Positions 42,656 to 50,887 of a stretch of DNA of 64,000 nt are shown in pieces. Below the pieces are notes generated by a model. It saw only the letters and a list, made by a program, of their open reading frames with translations. It was not told the DNA's origin and ran no database searches. Both the position numbers and the translations under genes were made by a program. Location: the NCBI GenBank assembly GCA_944381185.1, contig CALWKE010000001.1, forward strand, positions 392,939-456,938, given 5' to 3'. Origin of the DNA: an uncultured Clostridia bacterium (GTDB taxonomy: Bacteria; Bacillota; Clostridia; Christensenellales; UBA1242). The number at the start of each line of letters is the position of its first letter. Within the stretch, counting starts at the first letter, position 1.

Positions 42656-45600
42656 TTATTTAATGTTTATAATAATGTTATCTTTGACTTTTTCTTTTAA
42701 TTTTGCTTTTAAATCATTTGCAAGTTTGTCAATATCATCTTCAGTTTCAACCTTGATAATTGACTTTTCAAGAATTTCTCCAATAGATAATGAAACAGTT
42801 TTCTTAAATACTTTCTTTTCTATCTTTTTATTTGGATTTTTCTTGCGTTCTTCTTCATATTTTTGTTCATATTTTTCTTGCGCCCTATTGATTAAACTAT
42901 CACGTAATCTTATAGCTTCTTCACGAACATTGTGAATTGTTGCGACAATTTGTGATTTTGTTGCTTTATCTTTAAGCATTTTAAATTGAATATCTAAGCC
43001 TTCCGCAGTTATTTCATACCTATTGTAAACATCAATAACTTCTTTAAGCATATCATCAATTTCTTTGCAAATAGGGTCAGATTCCTTTTCAAGGACCTTA
43101 ATTAAAGTATTATCGAATTTTTGGCAAAGGTCTGGCAATCTATAAATCTCTTTATAAGGGCTTTCAAGTGTAATTATACTATCAATCTCTCTTATAATAT
43201 CTTCTACATTATATCCTTCAAAATAGGTCTTATTTTGTTTATAAATATCTATTCTGTTGCAACCCTTTTCAAAAATTTCTCTTTGGTGTTCAAAGAAATT
43301 TTTAATGATGTCTATGTTAGATTTGTATTCCATCAATTCGCTTTCGCTATCAATGAATTTTTCAAATAAGGTGCTTGTATCTGTAATTGAGTTAAGTTTT
43401 TTGAATAATTCAAAACTCTTATTTACTAAATCATATCCCGGATATTTGTAACTATTATGATAAGGAATTTCATTTAAATAAGTCAGTTGATAGTCATAAG
43501 TTCTGTAATATCCGCTTTGTGGGTATAATCCAAACAAAGATTGAATGTGATAAAGTTCATTATCACAAGTTCTTTTAATCATTTGCCTAAGTTCTTCATC
43601 GTTAGTGTAACCCACAGATTGAGTAAACACATTTTTGTAAATTCTCTTAATGCTTTCAACAATTTCATCACTTGTTTTGATTTTTAATTTTACAGCAACA
43701 CGGTCTTTATAATCTCTTTTAGTCAAATAATCTATTAACTTGTCATCGTTAACCGTTATTGGATTACCAACTAATTCGAGTTTAATATCGTCATTCAATA
43801 ATAGATTTATTACAATGGCAGCAATATCAATCTCATTCCAACCATATGGGATTTTTTGGAACCTTTCATATAAACTTCGCAAATTGATTGGCATTCTTCT
43901 TTCATATTGCATTTCAATATATTTTTTCATCTCTTGAATTGCCAATTGATTTGGAGTAACACCATCAATGCTCATCTGTCTTTTGCTTGAAAGTAAAGAC
44001 TGCAAATCACTTGCTTTTTCGTAATATTTATTGATGTAATTAAGTTTTGTATAAGTGCTTTCAACAAGAATTTTAAAGGCATCATTTATTCTTTCTTTTG
44101 CACTTTTTTGTTTAATATCAAGTTTGGTAGTGTTGGCAAAAATATCCGATTTTTCAATTCCTTCAAGGATTAAATTATAAGCTCGTTCTTGTTTTCTTCT
44201 AAGTTCATCAGCCTTTAATGACAAAATCTTTTGAATATTAGATGATGAAGCCCTTGAATTTCTTGTTCTTATATATTTTTCCAATTTCAAATAACCTTCA
44301 ATCTCATCAACAAGCAAAGGATTATCTGGCATTCTAATAACCACAATGTGGTTCATTTGGGTTTTTAATTTAATCTCTTCATCACTAATTGCTCCATAGT
44401 ATGGAGTGTAGATAGAAAGTCCAAGTTCATTAACTTGTTGTCCACGCGGATTGTCATCAACAATCTGGTTAAATGAGAAAGGATTTACATTGTTATTGTA
44501 TTTATATCTAAAATCTACAATACTGTTAAAGATTTGGTCTCCAATAAAACTAATTATTTCACTTGGAGCCAAATTCATAGAAGCTATTTCTCTGTTAACA
44601 TCTTGCTCATCATTTGTTAAGAAAATATATTTATCACCGTCTCTTTGAATAAGATTTTGACTATATAATCTCTTAATACTTTCCTCAATCTTTTTTCTAA
44701 GTGCAAGTTTGTCATCATCAATGCTTGTTAAAGACAATGTTGTTAAGTTTTCCAAATTTGCAGGCATTTTATCGTCAAGGTCTTTTACTAAAAACAGGGT
44801 TTTAAGTAGATTTAAGTCATCTGGCATAACAAGATTTTCATTATTTTCTGCTCTTGTCATAACATTTCTTATTTCGTGGTCCAAGAATGTTTCTATTGAA
44901 TTATAAAATTCGCCAAAAGGTATTATTGCTCCTAATTCTTTGTTTTCATTCTTCATCGCACTTTCTTTAAATGCAGAAAGAAGAGAACGTTCACCTTCCG
45001 AAAGGTGTTTACCGCTCGCACCACGATTTCTTATACTATTATAAGCCGATTGTAAAAGATTAAATTGATAAGGCAGGAAAGGGTATATTTCTGTAAAATC
45101 TTTATCTGACTTAAAAATTTTGATGTCTGGTGTGTCGCTACTAAAAGATAAAAGATTTTTAATAACTGCACCCTTTTGTGCATACATTTCCTTTAAACTA
45201 TCTGTTGCAAGTTCATTTTTTGCAAGAATCCTCTTTTTAATAACTTCATCAACATTAGAAGAAGAAAGAGAAATTCTTATGCTAAATCTTCCTTGAATTT
45301 TAGAAAAATCTTTATTATTTACATTTTTAGAGACAGTGTCGATTGCTTCTTGGCTTGTAACGAATACCCAAGCTCGTCCACCACATTCAACACCAAGTCT
45401 TTCGACAATTGTTTGAAGATTTAACATTAGCCCAGAGTCGTTACCAATGTATTGACCCATTTCATCAATCATAAAAATTACATTATGATTTCTGCCTTTA
45501 CTTTCAATATATTCTCTAACTTTGATAGCAAATTGGTCTATACTTAAACTAAAATTACTTTCGGCCTTTTGATATGTATTTCTTGCGGCATCAAGTGTAA

Positions 45601-46249
45601 TATTGTTTGTTTTTGAAAGAGCTTCAACAATATTATCTTCCTCAAAATAGAAATCATCTCTTCTATTTTCCCATTCATCACCGCAAATCTTTTTAAATTC
45701 GTTTTTAAAGTTTTCATAAGTGCCATTTTTAACCATTTGTCTTTCAAGTTCAGCAAGCCAAGGCATACTTTCCGAAAAACCTTGCATACGATTAAAAACT
45801 TTATTAAATACCTTAACAAGTCCTTCTTTGTTTGTTTTTGCGTCTGCATCCGAAACACTATCAATATTAAATAAGATAACATCGCTATTATAGTCCGAAG
45901 CTGCTTTCATATTGGCAACAATCATAGCATCGTTTATTTTATCTTCAAAATATTGATAAGCTCTTTTACCACGTATTATCTTATTTCCCAAAATGTATGA
46001 TAAAATTTTAAGAAAGTGAGATTTACCACTGCCAAAAAAGCCAGAAATCCAAACACCAACATCATTTGTTTTAGATTTCAGGGCATCAGCATATTTTTCA
46101 AAGAATGTTGCAAAATATCCTTTTAATTCTTTTGTTACAACATATTCGCTAACTTCTTCGTAAACAGCCTCTTCTGTATCTTTTCCAACCTTAATGACGC
46201 CTTCAAGTGGTCTGTCAATAGATTTTTCAAATATATCTCTTATAATCAT
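42656..46249 (-). CDS. brxC: BrxC, large P-loop ATPase of BREX
   Basis: The 1197-residue protein has the BrxC N-terminus MIIRDIFEKSIDRPLEGVIK, Walker A GFFGSGKSHFLKIL (about 68-81), and FMIDEMGQYIG as Walker B region (about residue 260). The rest is helical, matching the usual 1200-residue family. BrxC is essential for BREX, with a role in the complex that is not settled. AAGGAG precedes ATG 46249, 10 bases after brxB. Confidence 0.96.
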   Translation of the reverse strand: MIIRDIFEKSIDRPLEGVIKVGKDTEEAVYEEVSEYVVTKELKGYFATFFEKYADALKSKTNDVGVWISGFFGSGKSHFLKILSYILGNKIIRGKRAYQYFEDKINDAMIVANMKAASDYNSDVILFNIDSVSDADAKTNKEGLVKVFNKVFNRMQGFSESMPWLAELERQMVKNGTYENFKNEFKKICGDEWENRRDDFYFEEDNIVEALSKTNNITLDAARNTYQKAESNFSLSIDQFAIKVREYIESKGRNHNVIFMIDEMGQYIGNDSGLMLNLQTIVERLGVECGGRAWVFVTSQEAIDTVSKNVNNKDFSKIQGRFSIRISLSSSNVDEVIKKRILAKNELATDSLKEMYAQKGAVIKNLLSFSSDTPDIKIFKSDKDFTEIYPFLPYQFNLLQSAYNSIRNRGASGKHLSEGERSLLSAFKESAMKNENKELGAIIPFGEFYNSIETFLDHEIRNVMTRAENNENLVMPDDLNLLKTLFLVKDLDDKMPANLENLTTLSLTSIDDDKLALRKKIEESIKRLYSQNLIQRDGDKYIFLTNDEQDVNREIASMNLAPSEIISFIGDQIFNSIVDFRYKYNNNVNPFSFNQIVDDNPRGQQVNELGLSIYTPYYGAISDEEIKLKTQMNHIVVIRMPDNPLLVDEIEGYLKLEKYIRTRNSRASSSNIQKILSLKADELRRKQERAYNLILEGIEKSDIFANTTKLDIKQKSAKERINDAFKILVESTYTKLNYINKYYEKASDLQSLLSSKRQMSIDGVTPNQLAIQEMKKYIEMQYERRMPINLRSLYERFQKIPYGWNEIDIAAIVINLLLNDDIKLELVGNPITVNDDKLIDYLTKRDYKDRVAVKLKIKTSDEIVESIKRIYKNVFTQSVGYTNDEELRQMIKRTCDNELYHIQSLFGLYPQSGYYRTYDYQLTYLNEIPYHNSYKYPGYDLVNKSFELFKKLNSITDTSTLFEKFIDSESELMEYKSNIDIIKNFFEHQREIFEKGCNRIDIYKQNKTYFEGYNVEDIIREIDSIITLESPYKEIYRLPDLCQKFDNTLIKVLEKESDPICKEIDDMLKEVIDVYNRYEITAEGLDIQFKMLKDKATKSQIVATIHNVREEAIRLRDSLINRAQEKYEQKYEEERKKNPNKKIEKKVFKKTVSLSIGEILEKSIIKVETEDDIDKLANDLKAKLKEKVKDNIIINIK

Positions 46250-46259
46250 TTTTTACTCC

Positions 46260-46832
46260 TTATAATAATTTAAACGCTCTATAATAGTTGTCGCCTTTTA
46301 TCTCATTAAATAAATCTAATCCATAACCCGAATACGCTCCCGGAAAGAACAAGATTAAAGGGTTGTTGGTTATAAATGGAAATAAATTATTTAATAATTT
46401 GTGTGCTCTCATAATTGGGTATATCTTTCCAACACCAGTTATAAAAATAATGTCATTAGGTTCCACTTGTTCTACAATTTTCTTAACCATCATATTGTGT
46501 TCTGTTTTTAATCCAAGTGAGTTTTTGATTGTATCTACAAATTTTTCACTACCATACCTTTTTTCAAGTTCAATTGCTCTTTCAAGATAGCCTTTTTCTT
46601 TAAGACAATCTATTAAAACATCAAATAAATCAATCTCTTTAATTTTAAAATCATCATTACTATTATTTATTTTCTGTTTTAACATTTTAATATGTTCTCG
46701 AACTTGAAATTCATCTTGTGGGTCGTAGTCAAATATATAGAAAGGAATTTCATTACCTAACCCCAATGTCTTTATAAAATCTGGTGATTTTATTCTTTCT
46801 TCGATTAAATTTAATTTTTCTAATGTTGTCAT
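46260..46832 (-). CDS. brxB: BrxB (DUF1788) of BREX
   Basis: The 190-residue protein matches DUF1788: KTLGLGNEIPFYIFDYDPQD, FITGVGKIYPIMRAHKLLNN, and FFPGAYSGYGLDLF near the end. It starts 1 base after the brxA stop, with AGGAG within the brxA end. A structural or accessory BREX subunit by family. Confidence 0.95.
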   Translation of the reverse strand: MTTLEKLNLIEERIKSPDFIKTLGLGNEIPFYIFDYDPQDEFQVREHIKMLKQKINNSNDDFKIKEIDLFDVLIDCLKEKGYLERAIELEKRYGSEKFVDTIKNSLGLKTEHNMMVKKIVEQVEPNDIIFITGVGKIYPIMRAHKLLNNLFPFITNNPLILFFPGAYSGYGLDLFNEIKGDNYYRAFKLL

Positions 46833-46833
46833 T

Positions 46834-47433
46834 TTAAACTCCTAGGGCCTCTAAATATTTTTTATCTCCAATTTCAATAATATGGTCCTTAATATTTTTG
46901 TTTAGGATAGGTGGCATAATCATATAAACACTTCCTAAATCTCGTAGCACACCAGCGTCGATTAACACTTTTCTTAAAGAATTTTTGACTTTTGCTTTAT
47001 TTTCATCTTTCCATTTTGCAATTATATCGCTTTGTTGAGCTTTACATAACATAAATTGATTTAATTCTATATCTGTCAATCTGTAATTCATAAGTTCAAT
47101 TTTATCCTTTATGACTTCATTCATAAATTCAAATACAAGCCTATCAGTTTTCATTAAAGCATATAGAGATAATAGGGCAGATATATTGTAAGGTTCGTCC
47201 GCTATTGCGTAAAGCAAGAAATCATCTAATGTGGCCATTCGAGCAACTATCTTATATGCAAGTTCTTTGCGCCTTCTTTCTGTATTAACCATAAAAATAT
47301 TGTTTGAAATAGAATTTTGTATTATGGCACCTAAATCATTTGTATTTTTATACTCTTGGCAAGCAATTTTCATCTCTTTACTTAACAATCCCATATCTTT
47401 GATTTGTGATGAATATTTTAATTCAGTAACCAT
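46834..47433 (-). CDS. brxA: BrxA (DUF1819) of BREX
   Basis: The 199-residue protein matches DUF1819 BrxA, a small DNA-binding helical protein: AYKIVARMATLDDFLLYAIA and KVKNSLRKVLIDAGVLRD. It is the first gene of the nine-gene BREX operon and has a promoter 33-61 bases upstream of its start. Confidence 0.95.
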   Translation of the reverse strand: MVTELKYSSQIKDMGLLSKEMKIACQEYKNTNDLGAIIQNSISNNIFMVNTERRRKELAYKIVARMATLDDFLLYAIADEPYNISALLSLYALMKTDRLVFEFMNEVIKDKIELMNYRLTDIELNQFMLCKAQQSDIIAKWKDENKAKVKNSLRKVLIDAGVLRDLGSVYMIMPPILNKNIKDHIIEIGDKKYLEALGV

Positions 47434-47465
47434 AAAAACCTCTTTTTTACTTATATTTCACAAAG

Positions 47466-47494
47466 AGTATAGCATATTTTTACATTTAATACAA
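47466..47494 (-). promoter_or_regulatory. Promoter of the BREX operon
   Basis: On the minus strand, -35 TTGTAT (47489-47494) and -10 TATACT (47466-47471) are 17 bases apart, with an extended -10 TGC. The stretch AAATATGCTATA-like before the -10 is shared with the WYL gene promoter at 48707. Confidence 0.75.
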
Positions 47495-47498
47495 TAAA

Positions 47499-47541
47499 AA
47501 TCCGGATAATTTCCGGAACAAAGCCAGAAATTGCCCAGATT
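47499..47541 (-). terminator. Inverted repeat between the WYL/acidic-protein genes and brxA
   Basis: The 18-base arms 47499-47516 and 47524-47541 match at 14 of 18 positions as inverted repeats around a 7-base loop, with T-rich flanks. It lies just upstream of the brxA -35 box. It may terminate the regulator transcript or be an operator for the WYL protein. Confidence 0.6.
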
Positions 47542-47553
47542 TTTTCAATTTCT

Positions 47554-47682
47554 TTAAAAATCATCTTCTAAAAGTTCTTCAATATCTACTATTTCATCAG
47601 TAGTCAATTCATCGCCTAACCCGAATAACCAGTCAAATTCTTCCTCTTTATCGGTATTAGGTTCCTCTTTATCTTTATCCAT
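47554..47682 (-). CDS. 42-residue acidic protein between WYL regulator and brxA
   Basis: An ATG at 47682 with GGAAGGAG 7 bases upstream opens a 42-codon frame. The product is rich in Asp and Glu (MDKDKEEPNTDKEEEFDWLF at the start, EELLEDDF at the end), with net charge about -14. The ribosome binding site lies in the last codons of the WYL gene, and only 4 bases separate the stop from this start, so it is coupled to the regulator. It might modulate the WYL protein or mimic DNA charge; neither is shown. Confidence 0.65.
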   Translation of the reverse strand: MDKDKEEPNTDKEEEFDWLFGLGDELTTDEIVDIEELLEDDF

Positions 47683-47686
47683 TGTA

Positions 47687-48682
47687 TTACTCCTTCCTTT
47701 CATACTTTTTATTCAAAATTTCTATTTGTTCCTTTATTTTCTCTCGTGTTTCCGCAGGTTTTAATATTTCAAAATGTTCACCGTATTGAAGCGCCCAATA
47801 GATTAAAGCTTGTTCATTAACTCTTAATCTAACAATACATTCGTCATTTGCAGGATTTGCTACTTGAAACGTATCTCCAAACCAATCAATAAGTTCATTG
47901 ATATATTTAGGATTTTCAACTTTTATTGTTGTATTAACAGATTTACCAAATGTCATATAAATATGTTCATTGATATAATTTTCTTTTGAAATAGCCTCTG
48001 CATTGTCTAATGTTGAAATTGGTTTTATTGGCTCATCTACAATTGAAATATTTGAAATACACTCTATTTTGTAATTTGAAATATCGTTATATTTATCATA
48101 ATTACAAACTAAATAATATCTTCCACGCGAATTAACCATAAAATAAGGGCTAATTAAAAATTGTTTACCTTTAAATCTCGGTTGCATTTCTTTTTTTGAA
48201 GAATATTCATTATAATTAAACTTAACTTTTTTGCCTTGTGATATGGCTTCATTTAAAACTTCAATTACATAAAACATTTCTCTATTTTTTGAACGAGCTA
48301 TTGTATCAACTTTATGGATTGTATTATATTTGGGTTTTTCGTAAATACTAATAGATTTAGTCAATTTATCAATCAATTCTTTTGCTTGTTTCGCAGGAAT
48401 GTAAACAGATGAGTTTATGGCATCAATCAAATATAATAATTCTCCTTGTTCAAACTCTCTGCAAGACAAATAACAACCATTTTTACCATTTTTAGTTATC
48501 TCATAACCTACACTTATTAGGGTATTTATATTACTGGCAATCGTTTTTGCATTTGGCTTAACATTATGTAATTCTGCAATTTTGTTTTGTATATCACTAT
48601 ATGTCAACAAATGATTTTCATCAGAAAACTTTGTCAATACTTCAAGAACATAAAAAATTACAATCTTTTTATCAGATTCCAT
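47687..48682 (-). CDS. WYL-domain regulator of BREX (BrxR-like)
   Basis: The 331-residue protein has an N-terminal winged helix (LTYSDIQNKIAELHNVKPNA, TIASNINTLI), a central WYL domain (GKKVKFNYNEYS, FLISPYFMVNSRGRYYLVCN) and a C-terminal WCX-like extension (VRLRVNEQALIYWALQYGE). BrxR-type WYL repressors stand at the head of many BREX loci. It is co-directional with the operon and separated from it by an inverted repeat and a promoter. Confidence 0.88.
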   Translation of the reverse strand: MESDKKIVIFYVLEVLTKFSDENHLLTYSDIQNKIAELHNVKPNAKTIASNINTLISVGYEITKNGKNGCYLSCREFEQGELLYLIDAINSSVYIPAKQAKELIDKLTKSISIYEKPKYNTIHKVDTIARSKNREMFYVIEVLNEAISQGKKVKFNYNEYSSKKEMQPRFKGKQFLISPYFMVNSRGRYYLVCNYDKYNDISNYKIECISNISIVDEPIKPISTLDNAEAISKENYINEHIYMTFGKSVNTTIKVENPKYINELIDWFGDTFQVANPANDECIVRLRVNEQALIYWALQYGEHFEILKPAETREKIKEQIEILNKKYERKE

Positions 48683-48706
48683 TGTATATTCTCCTATAAT
48701 ATTTCC

Positions 48707-48715
48707 ATTATAGCA
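48707..48715 (-). promoter_or_regulatory. Extended -10 promoter of the WYL gene
   Basis: TGCTATAAT reads on the minus strand 25-33 bases upstream of the ATG at 48682, with no clear -35. The preceding AAATATGCTATA resembles the brxA promoter, so both may bind the WYL regulator. Confidence 0.6.
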
Positions 48716-48728
48716 TATTTAAACAGTA

Positions 48729-48795
48729 AAAAAACGGATTTGTTAAAGATATAGCCATATTTTTATATCTTATAACCTTTAAATCCGTTTTTTTA
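48729..48795. terminator. Bidirectional terminator between SLOG and WYL genes
   Basis: AAAACGGATTT (48731-48741) pairs with AAATCCGTTTT (48781-48791) at the base of a long AT-rich hairpin with A and T tails. Confidence 0.7.
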
Positions 48796-48828
48796 TATTG
48801 ATTAAGATAGATTTATTTTGAATTTTTG

Positions 48829-49350
48829 TTAAGGTTTAATAATAACTATATTTGTTCCTTTTGACTTCGCATATTCTATGGTAGATTTTGTTCCACCCGG
48901 TAGGCCGTTGAATAAAGCAATCAACAAAGAAGAATTGTCTATCATAAAACGATTTCTTTCTATCATACATTGTGGACCAGTATAGTGGTCATTCTCACAT
49001 CTTATATAGTCAAGTTGTTCTATTAGTGCTCTATATCTAACTCTTTGACTTTCTGCCCATTTTATATCTTGATTTTTACAAGGCAATACACCTACAATTT
49101 TAACATCTTTATATTTTTGTTTAAATGATAAGACTATTTCAGTGCATATCATATCAAATCCCAAAGCCATTCCAGAAAGGAAAGTATCATATCCTTTTTG
49201 AATAGCTTCTTCTATATGATTTTTTAAAATTGCTTTCATTGCTAAACATCTTTTATCATTTTCATTAAAACGCCACGGCAGTTTTTGGCTTCTGTGTCCC
49301 GTAAAACTGCAAGTCTTTAAAATATCAAAATTTTCAACCTTAAAATTCAT
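48829..49350 (-). CDS. SLOG-fold (DUF1273-like) protein, element B
   Basis: This 173-residue protein has CSFTGHRSQKLPWRF at the N-terminus, FLSGMALGFDMICTEIV in the centre and GGTKSTIEYAKSKGTNIVII at the end, which are the YpsA/DUF1273 SLOG features. The ATG at 49350 is preferred to GTG 49356 because GAGGTGA lies directly upstream. It is divergent from the Xre gene across a region with repeated CGGGTTTTCC-like motifs. Family members are thought to bind nucleotides or nucleic acid; role here unknown. Confidence 0.8.
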   Translation of the reverse strand: MNFKVENFDILKTCSFTGHRSQKLPWRFNENDKRCLAMKAILKNHIEEAIQKGYDTFLSGMALGFDMICTEIVLSFKQKYKDVKIVGVLPCKNQDIKWAESQRVRYRALIEQLDYIRCENDHYTGPQCMIERNRFMIDNSSLLIALFNGLPGGTKSTIEYAKSKGTNIVIIKP

Positions 49351-49361
49351 AATCACCTCAT

Positions 49362-49459
49362 ATTCGGGTTTTCCCTAAATATTTTAATGACTATTTATAA
49401 AAAAATCAAGCAAATACCCGTTTTTCCTTAAATAGTTAAAAGCGAAATGTCGGGTAAAA
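49362..49459. promoter_or_regulatory. Divergent promoter region with repeated operator-like motifs
   Basis: CGGGTTTTCCCTAAATA (49365-49381) and CCCGTTTTTCCTTAAATA (49417-49434) are near repeats, and a further CGGGTAAAA lies at about 49450. They sit between the SLOG and Xre genes and are candidates for binding by the Xre protein. Confidence 0.5.
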
Positions 49460-49496
49460 TGTTTATATCTTGAAAAGACTAAATATGGAGCGTGAA

Positions 49497-49745
49497 ATGA
49501 AATTAAATAAAGCCTTTGCTTTAAGAGTTAGAGAATTGCTTAAAGAAAAGAATATGACCCAATACAAATTGGCACAAGCTACTGGATTATACCACAGCAC
49601 AATGACAGATATTTTAAATTGTAAATATCAAACACCAAATTTTAGAAATATGGCACTTATCATAAGAGAATTGGGATTAACTATGTCTGAATTCTTTAAT
49701 AGTCCACTTTTTGATTTTGATAAATTAGAAATTGAAGAAAAATAA
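49497..49745 (+). CDS. Xre-family helix-turn-helix regulator
   Basis: The 82-residue protein has a Cro/C1-type HTH (NMTQYKLAQATGLYHSTMTD, ILNCKYQTPNFRNMALII). ATG 49497 is chosen because TGGAG lies 6 bases before it; the longer TTG (49470) and ATG (49485) starts lack a site. It is the only plus-strand gene of element B and lies at its right end. Confidence 0.85.
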   Translation: MKLNKAFALRVRELLKEKNMTQYKLAQATGLYHSTMTDILNCKYQTPNFRNMALIIRELGLTMSEFFNSPLFDFDKLEIEEK

Positions 49746-49986
49746 AAATTTATCTACTAATATTATCTATTTTTTGTATCAGTTTTGTTCAGTATGTTTT
49801 TAGTCATTTTTAGAAAAAATTAGTAAGATTTTTGAAAAAAGTGCATTATTTTGGGTGTTTAGGGTCAAATGGTCCTACCACTTTGATAAAAATAGTAGGT
49901 CCAATTTAATTTTGAATATCTAAATGTCTTTATTTATAGGGCTTTTTATAGGTAGGTGTAAAACTCTGCTAAATAAGAACTCAATT
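49746..49986. repeat. Non-coding right end of element B
   Basis: No gene is visible. The terminal repeat GGTCAAATGGTCCTAC at 49863-49878 matches the left-end copy at 20695. TTTATTTATAGGGCT at about 49930 is shared with the A right end near 12622. Confidence 0.6.
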
Positions 49987-50031
49987 TTGGTAAGGCGGAG
50001 GTCACGGGTTCAAGTCCCGTCATTAGCTCCA
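49987..50031 (+). repeat. Attachment site with orphan tRNA-Thr 3' half, right end of element B
   Basis: TTGGTAAGGCGG is followed by AGGTC, the T-arm ACGGG/CCCGT around TTCAAGT, acceptor strand CATTAGC, T and CCA. The 5' half is absent. The anticodon-stem strand GGCGG does not match the intact tRNA (GCAAG), showing that this half came from a different tRNA-Thr. Confidence 0.88.
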
Positions 50032-50036
50032 TAAAC

Positions 50037-50082
50037 AAAAATCGCTAAAACCCTTAAAATCATTGGGATTTAGCGATTTTTT
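50037..50082 (+). terminator. Terminator after the orphan tRNA half
   Basis: AAAATCGCTAAA (50037-50048) pairs with TTTAGCGATTTT (50069-50080), followed by T residues. Confidence 0.8.
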
Positions 50083-50122
50083 AATTTTTAAAAACATTTA
50101 TTAATTTTCCTAATAAAAAATA

Positions 50123-50256
50123 TTTGCTGTCAAATTTATCAATATTTGCTGTCAAAAATTTTTAAAAAAAATAGACCGATAGTCAAAATTTCAACTATCG
50201 GTCTAAATCGTTCTAAAACCACCCAAAACTGATAAATTTGCTGTCATTTGCTGTCA
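50123..50256 (+). repeat. Four TTTGCTGTCA arm-type repeats around a hairpin
   Basis: Copies lie at 50123-50132, 50145-50154, 50237-50246 and 50247-50256, the last two in direct tandem. Between them TAGACCGATAGT (50172-50183) pairs with ACTATCGGTCTA (50194-50205). A similar hairpin plus tandem TGCTRTCA lies at 60420-60502. Confidence 0.65.
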
Positions 50257-50837
50257 ATTTTATTTGTTGTATTTTTTATTTCTTTTACCTCACTTCTAAA
50301 GGACTCCAACTCCCGCAAATTGCTATCTTTGATAATACTTGCAGCAAATGGATGTTTTTTCATAAAATTGATACTTCTATTTATTTCTTTTAAAAAACTT
50401 TTGGTATCTTCATTTGACATTTCTCTTATTTTTGAATGTAAAACATTTTTTTGCTGTTCAATTTCTTTAATTCCTTTATTTACTCCAAAAGAAAATGACT
50501 GGTATGTCATCAAGATTGTAAACAATGAAAATAAGAATATTCCTAACAAATTCATAAAAGAAAAATCAACGAGATTAAAATTATATCTAATTGTTTCTCC
50601 GACAAACAAAGAAACCATTAAACTTATCAATGATTGCCAATATTGATTTTTAATCTTAATAGTAATTGCAGACATTAATTGAAATAAATATAGTTCTAAA
50701 ATAAATGCATTAGCCCAAGTATTTACATCTTTTATCCATGAAACATCAATCTCTAATTTTGAAAGCCCTGTTAATATTGCCCATACCAACGTTATAATTA
50801 AACTAGGCCAATTTTTCTTTAAAAATAATTTAATCAT
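50244..50837 (-). CDS. Membrane protein of unknown function, element D
   Basis: The 197-residue protein has about four hydrophobic helices in residues 10-115 (LIITLVWAILTGL; FILELYLFQLMSAI; LISLMVSLFVGETI; LLGIFLFSLFTILMTY) and a charged, helical C-terminal cytoplasmic region. I do not recognise the family. It lies between the attachment site and the integrase remnant, with the stop overlapping the arm-type repeats, which suggests late acquisition. Confidence 0.6.
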   Translation of the reverse strand: MIKLFLKKNWPSLIITLVWAILTGLSKLEIDVSWIKDVNTWANAFILELYLFQLMSAITIKIKNQYWQSLISLMVSLFVGETIRYNFNLVDFSFMNLLGIFLFSLFTILMTYQSFSFGVNKGIKEIEQQKNVLHSKIREMSNEDTKSFLKEINRSINFMKKHPFAASIIKDSNLRELESFRSEVKEIKNTTNKIDSK

Positions 50838-50887
50838 ATAAACCTCTATTTATACAGTATTATATCATACTATTATTTTAAATTCAT

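Larger units (their letters stand above)
20453..49994. mobile_element. Integrative mobilizable element B carrying BREX
   Basis: It is bounded by the core in the intact tRNA-Thr on the left and by the core plus orphan tRNA 3' half at 49987-50031 on the right, about 29.5 kb. A 16-base repeat with one mismatch (GGTTAAATGGTCCTAC and GGTCAAATGGTCCTAC) lies 240 bases inside the left end and 115 bases inside the right end. The backbone is int, xis, surface protein, VirD4-like coupling protein, relaxase, MobC, sigma-like and HTH regulators, and a LexA-like repressor. The cargo is the type 1 BREX operon with its WYL regulator. Confidence 0.85.

Noticed and set aside
45544..45882. 112-codon frame inside brxC
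   Set aside because: It lies in another frame of a strongly supported 1197-residue gene and has no family features.
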